A DNA stretch of 8,569 bases, taken from NCBI GenBank assembly GCA_031271065.1, contig JAISWP010000022.1, positions 1 to 8,569 on the forward strand, read 5' to 3'. This DNA comes from Synergistaceae bacterium. Lineage in GTDB: Bacteria; Synergistota; Synergistia; Synergistales; Synergistaceae. The notes under the pieces were generated by a model that was not told the DNA's origin, did no database searches, and was given only the letters and a program-made list of their open reading frames with translations. This document shows positions 6,336 through 8,569 of this stretch, one piece after another. Position numbers and translations under genes: made by a program. Every line of letters starts with the position of its first letter. Positions within the stretch are counted from its first letter, which is position 1.

Positions 6336-7238
6336 TCATTCGACGCGATACGGCAGGGCGGGTTCGAAGCGGAACTCCCTCACAGACCAGGAATCGTCCT
6401 GTCCCTTCGCCAGCACCGCCGTGGCTGTAACCACAGGTTTTTCAGAGAGGGATACCAGGGAAAAACCGACGTCCATCAGCAAAACCCCGTCCAGGACATA
6501 GAGGGATTCGTCCTCCCAGCCGCCCCGAAACATGGAGAGGTTCACCAGAGCCGGAATGGGGCGCCCGTCAGGCTGATACAGCCCGTCGTCGACCAGTGCG
6601 TCCAGCATGCCGGACATATCCACGGCTGCTTTTAAAGACGCCCCGTACTCGATCTCTATGACGCCCCCGTCGGTCATCAGCCCCTTTACGTTCAGCTTCA
6701 TCCGTTCGGGAAAAGCTCTGGTGACGGAAATGGTCTCGGCAATCCTCCCCGTGACCGGATTTATCGAATATACTTTCGCTTCGGTATCGTCGCCGGCTCT
6801 TATCGCCCGAAACATGACGTCGCCGGGCCAGTCCGCCGACGGCGTCAAAATCTGCGGGGCGTATCCGTCTCCAAGGGGTACTTTCTGTATCATTGCGGCC
6901 GGAGTCCTGCGCTCGTCCGCTATGACGGCCATGATGCCGCGGCGCCCGCCGTCCCGGTCTATTGACGAACACGTAAGCATCAGCCTGTAATCGTCCCCGC
7001 TCGTGAGGCGCACCGTCATCTCCTGCAGCATGTACCTGCCGGCGGAGGCTCCGTATCTTTCCGCGTCGATCTCAGTATACGACGGGAGTTCAAGCGCGGA
7101 GGAGAGGTCGAAAGACGCCCCGTCCTCGTACTCGAACGATATCTCTGGTACAGCAGAAGCTGCCCGGAGGTCCGAGCAGAACAAGCCAGCCGATATGAGA
7201 AACGCGGCTAAAAATCTTTCCCCATTGGTCATCTTCAC
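6336..7238 (-). CDS. Secreted protein of unknown family
   Basis: A 300-residue protein I do not recognise. The N-terminus is a classical signal peptide: a short charged region, a hydrophobic core (about residues 9-20) and a signal-peptidase I-like site at ASA-V after residue 29. Cys21 is not in a lipobox, so a lipoprotein is unlikely. The mature part is acidic, has no further membrane segment, and looks beta-rich, with short strands separated by GDD, GDGYAP, NPVTGRI and similar turns. A beta-propeller or beta-sandwich fold is possible but unproven. The GTG start at 7238 overlaps the ABC gene stop as GTGA, and GGAGG lies four bases upstream. An ATG two codons later (7232) has the same GGAGG at ten bases and is an equally good start. 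Its place between an ABC exporter and an aminotransferase suggests a shared task, but no function can be stated. Confidence 0.8.
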   Translation of the reverse strand: MKMTNGERFLAAFLISAGLFCSDLRAASAVPEISFEYEDGASFDLSSALELPSYTEIDAERYGASAGRYMLQEMTVRLTSGDDYRLMLTCSSIDRDGGRRGIMAVIADERRTPAAMIQKVPLGDGYAPQILTPSADWPGDVMFRAIRAGDDTEAKVYSINPVTGRIAETISVTRAFPERMKLNVKGLMTDGGVIEIEYGASLKAAVDMSGMLDALVDDGLYQPDGRPIPALVNLSMFRGGWEDESLYVLDGVLLMDVGFSLVSLSEKPVVTATAVLAKGQDDSWSVREFRFEPALPYRVE

Positions 7239-8569
7239 GCCACCTCCGTACGTCCGGCTGCGCCCCAGAGCCTTGCGTACAGTCCGCCCGTCCGCAAAAG
7301 CCCGTCGTGCGTTCCTTCCTCGGCTACGCCGTCCTCCGTGAGGACTATTATCCTGCCCGCGTTCCTCACGGTGGAGAGCCTGTGCGCGACCACAAGAGCG
7401 GTCCTGCCCTCGGAGAGTTCCTCGAGAGCGCTCTGAATGGCGATCTCCGTGGCGTTATCCAGCGCCGACGTGGCCTCGTCCAGTATGAGTATCTTCGGGT
7501 TTTTCAGAAATATACGGGCTATCGCGATGCGCTGTTTCTGTCCTCCCGACAGGGTGACGCCCCTTTCCCCCACGAAGGTGTCCAGGCCTTCCGGGAGCGA
7601 ATCTATGAATTCACCGAGCTGAGCGCGCCCGGCGGCGCTCATGATCGCATCATCAGCCGCGCCGAAATCGCCGTAAGCTATGTTGTCCCGTATCGTCCCA
7701 GCGAAAAGATATGTGTCCTGCTGCACTATTCCGATGCTGCTCCTCAGCGAGTTCAGCGTGTATTCCCTTATGTCCCGCCCGTCTATGGTTATCCTCCCGG
7801 ACTCCGGCTCGTAGAACCTGGGAAGCAGATGGCAGAGTGTCGTTTTGCCGCCTCCGGACGGGCCGACCAGAGCTATGGTCTCGCCGGGTTCTATGTCTAT
7901 ATTTATGTCGCGCAGGACACTCGAACCTCCGTCGTAGCTGAAGGAGACATGTTCGTACGAAATATTCCCCGATACGTCCGAGAGTTCCTCCGCTCCCTCG
8001 GAGTCCGCCTCGGGGAGTTCGGCCATCAGTTCCTGGAGGCGGACGAAACCGGTCATGCCCGCCTGAAGCTGCTCGACGAAATTCACGAGACGCTTTATCG
8101 GTTCCGTGAAAAGCCCGGCGAAGAGCAGATAAGCGGTAAATTCTCCCGGCCCTATACGTCCGTAATACGTGAATATCCCTCCGACGCACATGACGGCCAG
8201 CATGAGGGTATCGAGTATGAGACCGGTGCCGGAGAAAAACGCCGCCATCGCCTTGTACTGAAGGCTCCGCGCCCTGGCGTAGAAAGCGTTGCCGGCATGA
8301 AACCGCTCGCGCTCGTGTTCGGACGTCTCGAACGCCTTCGCGACCCGGACCCCCGCGATGCTGTTCTGGAGGTCGGAATTGACCTCCCCTATCGCCGTCC
8401 TGCTCTCCATCGAGGCGCGGGACAGATTTACCCTCTGTTTGATGGCGAACCAGAACAGGAGCGGTATCAGCGCGAATATGACGACAGTCAGCGTGACGTC
8501 CATCGTGCATAGGATCACGAACGACCCCGACAGCAGCACCAGTGAGAGGAACAGATCCTCCGGGCCGTG
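7235..8569 (-). CDS. ABC exporter half-transporter, MsbA/YknU type (partial, N-terminus beyond right edge)
   Basis: The C-terminal 444 residues of an ATP-driven exporter with a fused membrane and ATPase domain in the inner membrane. About 140 N-terminal residues are missing compared with the usual length of around 580. The visible part opens with HGPEDLF, then membrane helices at about residues 6-22, 25-42, 110-137 and 142-160. In the ATPase domain are Walker A GPSGGGKTT (236-244), Q-loop VQQD (282-285), signature LSGGQ (340-344), Walker B ILILDEA with catalytic Glu365, and switch His396. All catalytic residues are present, so it could work as a homodimer, or pair with a second half-transporter encoded upstream outside the window. 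The family moves lipids, peptides or drugs; nothing here fixes the substrate. It is the first gene seen of the leftward operon and its stop overlaps the next start. Confidence 0.95.
   Translation of the reverse strand, partial: HGPEDLFLSLVLLSGSFVILCTMDVTLTVVIFALIPLLFWFAIKQRVNLSRASMESRTAIGEVNSDLQNSIAGVRVAKAFETSEHERERFHAGNAFYARARSLQYKAMAAFFSGTGLILDTLMLAVMCVGGIFTYYGRIGPGEFTAYLLFAGLFTEPIKRLVNFVEQLQAGMTGFVRLQELMAELPEADSEGAEELSDVSGNISYEHVSFSYDGGSSVLRDINIDIEPGETIALVGPSGGGKTTLCHLLPRFYEPESGRITIDGRDIREYTLNSLRSSIGIVQQDTYLFAGTIRDNIAYGDFGAADDAIMSAAGRAQLGEFIDSLPEGLDTFVGERGVTLSGGQKQRIAIARIFLKNPKILILDEATSALDNATEIAIQSALEELSEGRTALVVAHRLSTVRNAGRIIVLTEDGVAEEGTHDGLLRTGGLYARLWGAAGRTEVA
7243..7247 (-). promoter_or_regulatory. 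Ribosome binding site inside the ABC gene end
   Basis: GGAGG on the minus strand within the last codons of the ABC transporter gene. It is four bases before GTG at 7238 and ten before ATG at 7232, so it serves the secreted-protein gene and leaves its exact start open. Confidence 0.65.

Noticed and set aside
7307..8512. Plus-strand open frame of 401 codons
   Set aside because: It is the antisense shadow of the ABC transporter, which has all ATPase motifs on the minus strand.

Overview
The window (8569 bases, GC-rich coding DNA) reads as a bacterial chromosome segment with tightly packed genes in three transcription units. A Gram-negative-type anaerobe such as a member of the Synergistota is a guess. 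It rests only on gene style and on heavy ATA isoleucine use in otherwise GC-rich genes; nothing here is diagnostic of a taxon.

Region 1 (1-2452, minus strand) is a signalling pair. A FIST-domain sensor protein is followed by a soluble GAF-type histidine kinase that runs off the left edge. The kinase still has its phospho-acceptor His, N box and G1 box. The two genes lie in the same reading frame, separated by one TGA and 21 further sense codons.

Region 2 (2453-2812) is a 360-base, AT-rich divergent intergenic region. It holds a perfect -10 hexamer for the FIST operon, a short inverted repeat beside it, and a perfect 14-bp palindrome of TetR-operator type.

Region 3 (2813-5089, plus strand) is a TetR/AcrR-family regulator followed 36 bases later by a membrane-anchored hybrid-kinase-like protein. 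In that protein the kinase half looks dead: Glu replaces the phospho-acceptor His and the G1 glycines are gone. The C-terminal receiver domain keeps all its key residues. This is the most unusual gene in the window.

Region 4 (5090-5167) is a short convergent intergenic stretch with nested inverted repeats, probably acting as a two-way transcription stop.

Region 5 (5168-8569, minus strand) is an operon transcribed leftwards: an ABC half-transporter exporter (N-terminus beyond the right edge), a signal-peptide-bearing secreted protein of unknown family that overlaps the transporter stop codon by 4 bases, and a PLP-dependent fold-type I aminotransferase. No RNA genes, CRISPR arrays, insertion sequences or attachment sites were seen.

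Hand counts of isoleucine codons show a sharp change between the left and right halves. ATA is rare in the FIST gene, in the part of the kinase counted, and in tetR, but is the main Ile codon in the pseudokinase-receiver gene and the aminotransferase gene.
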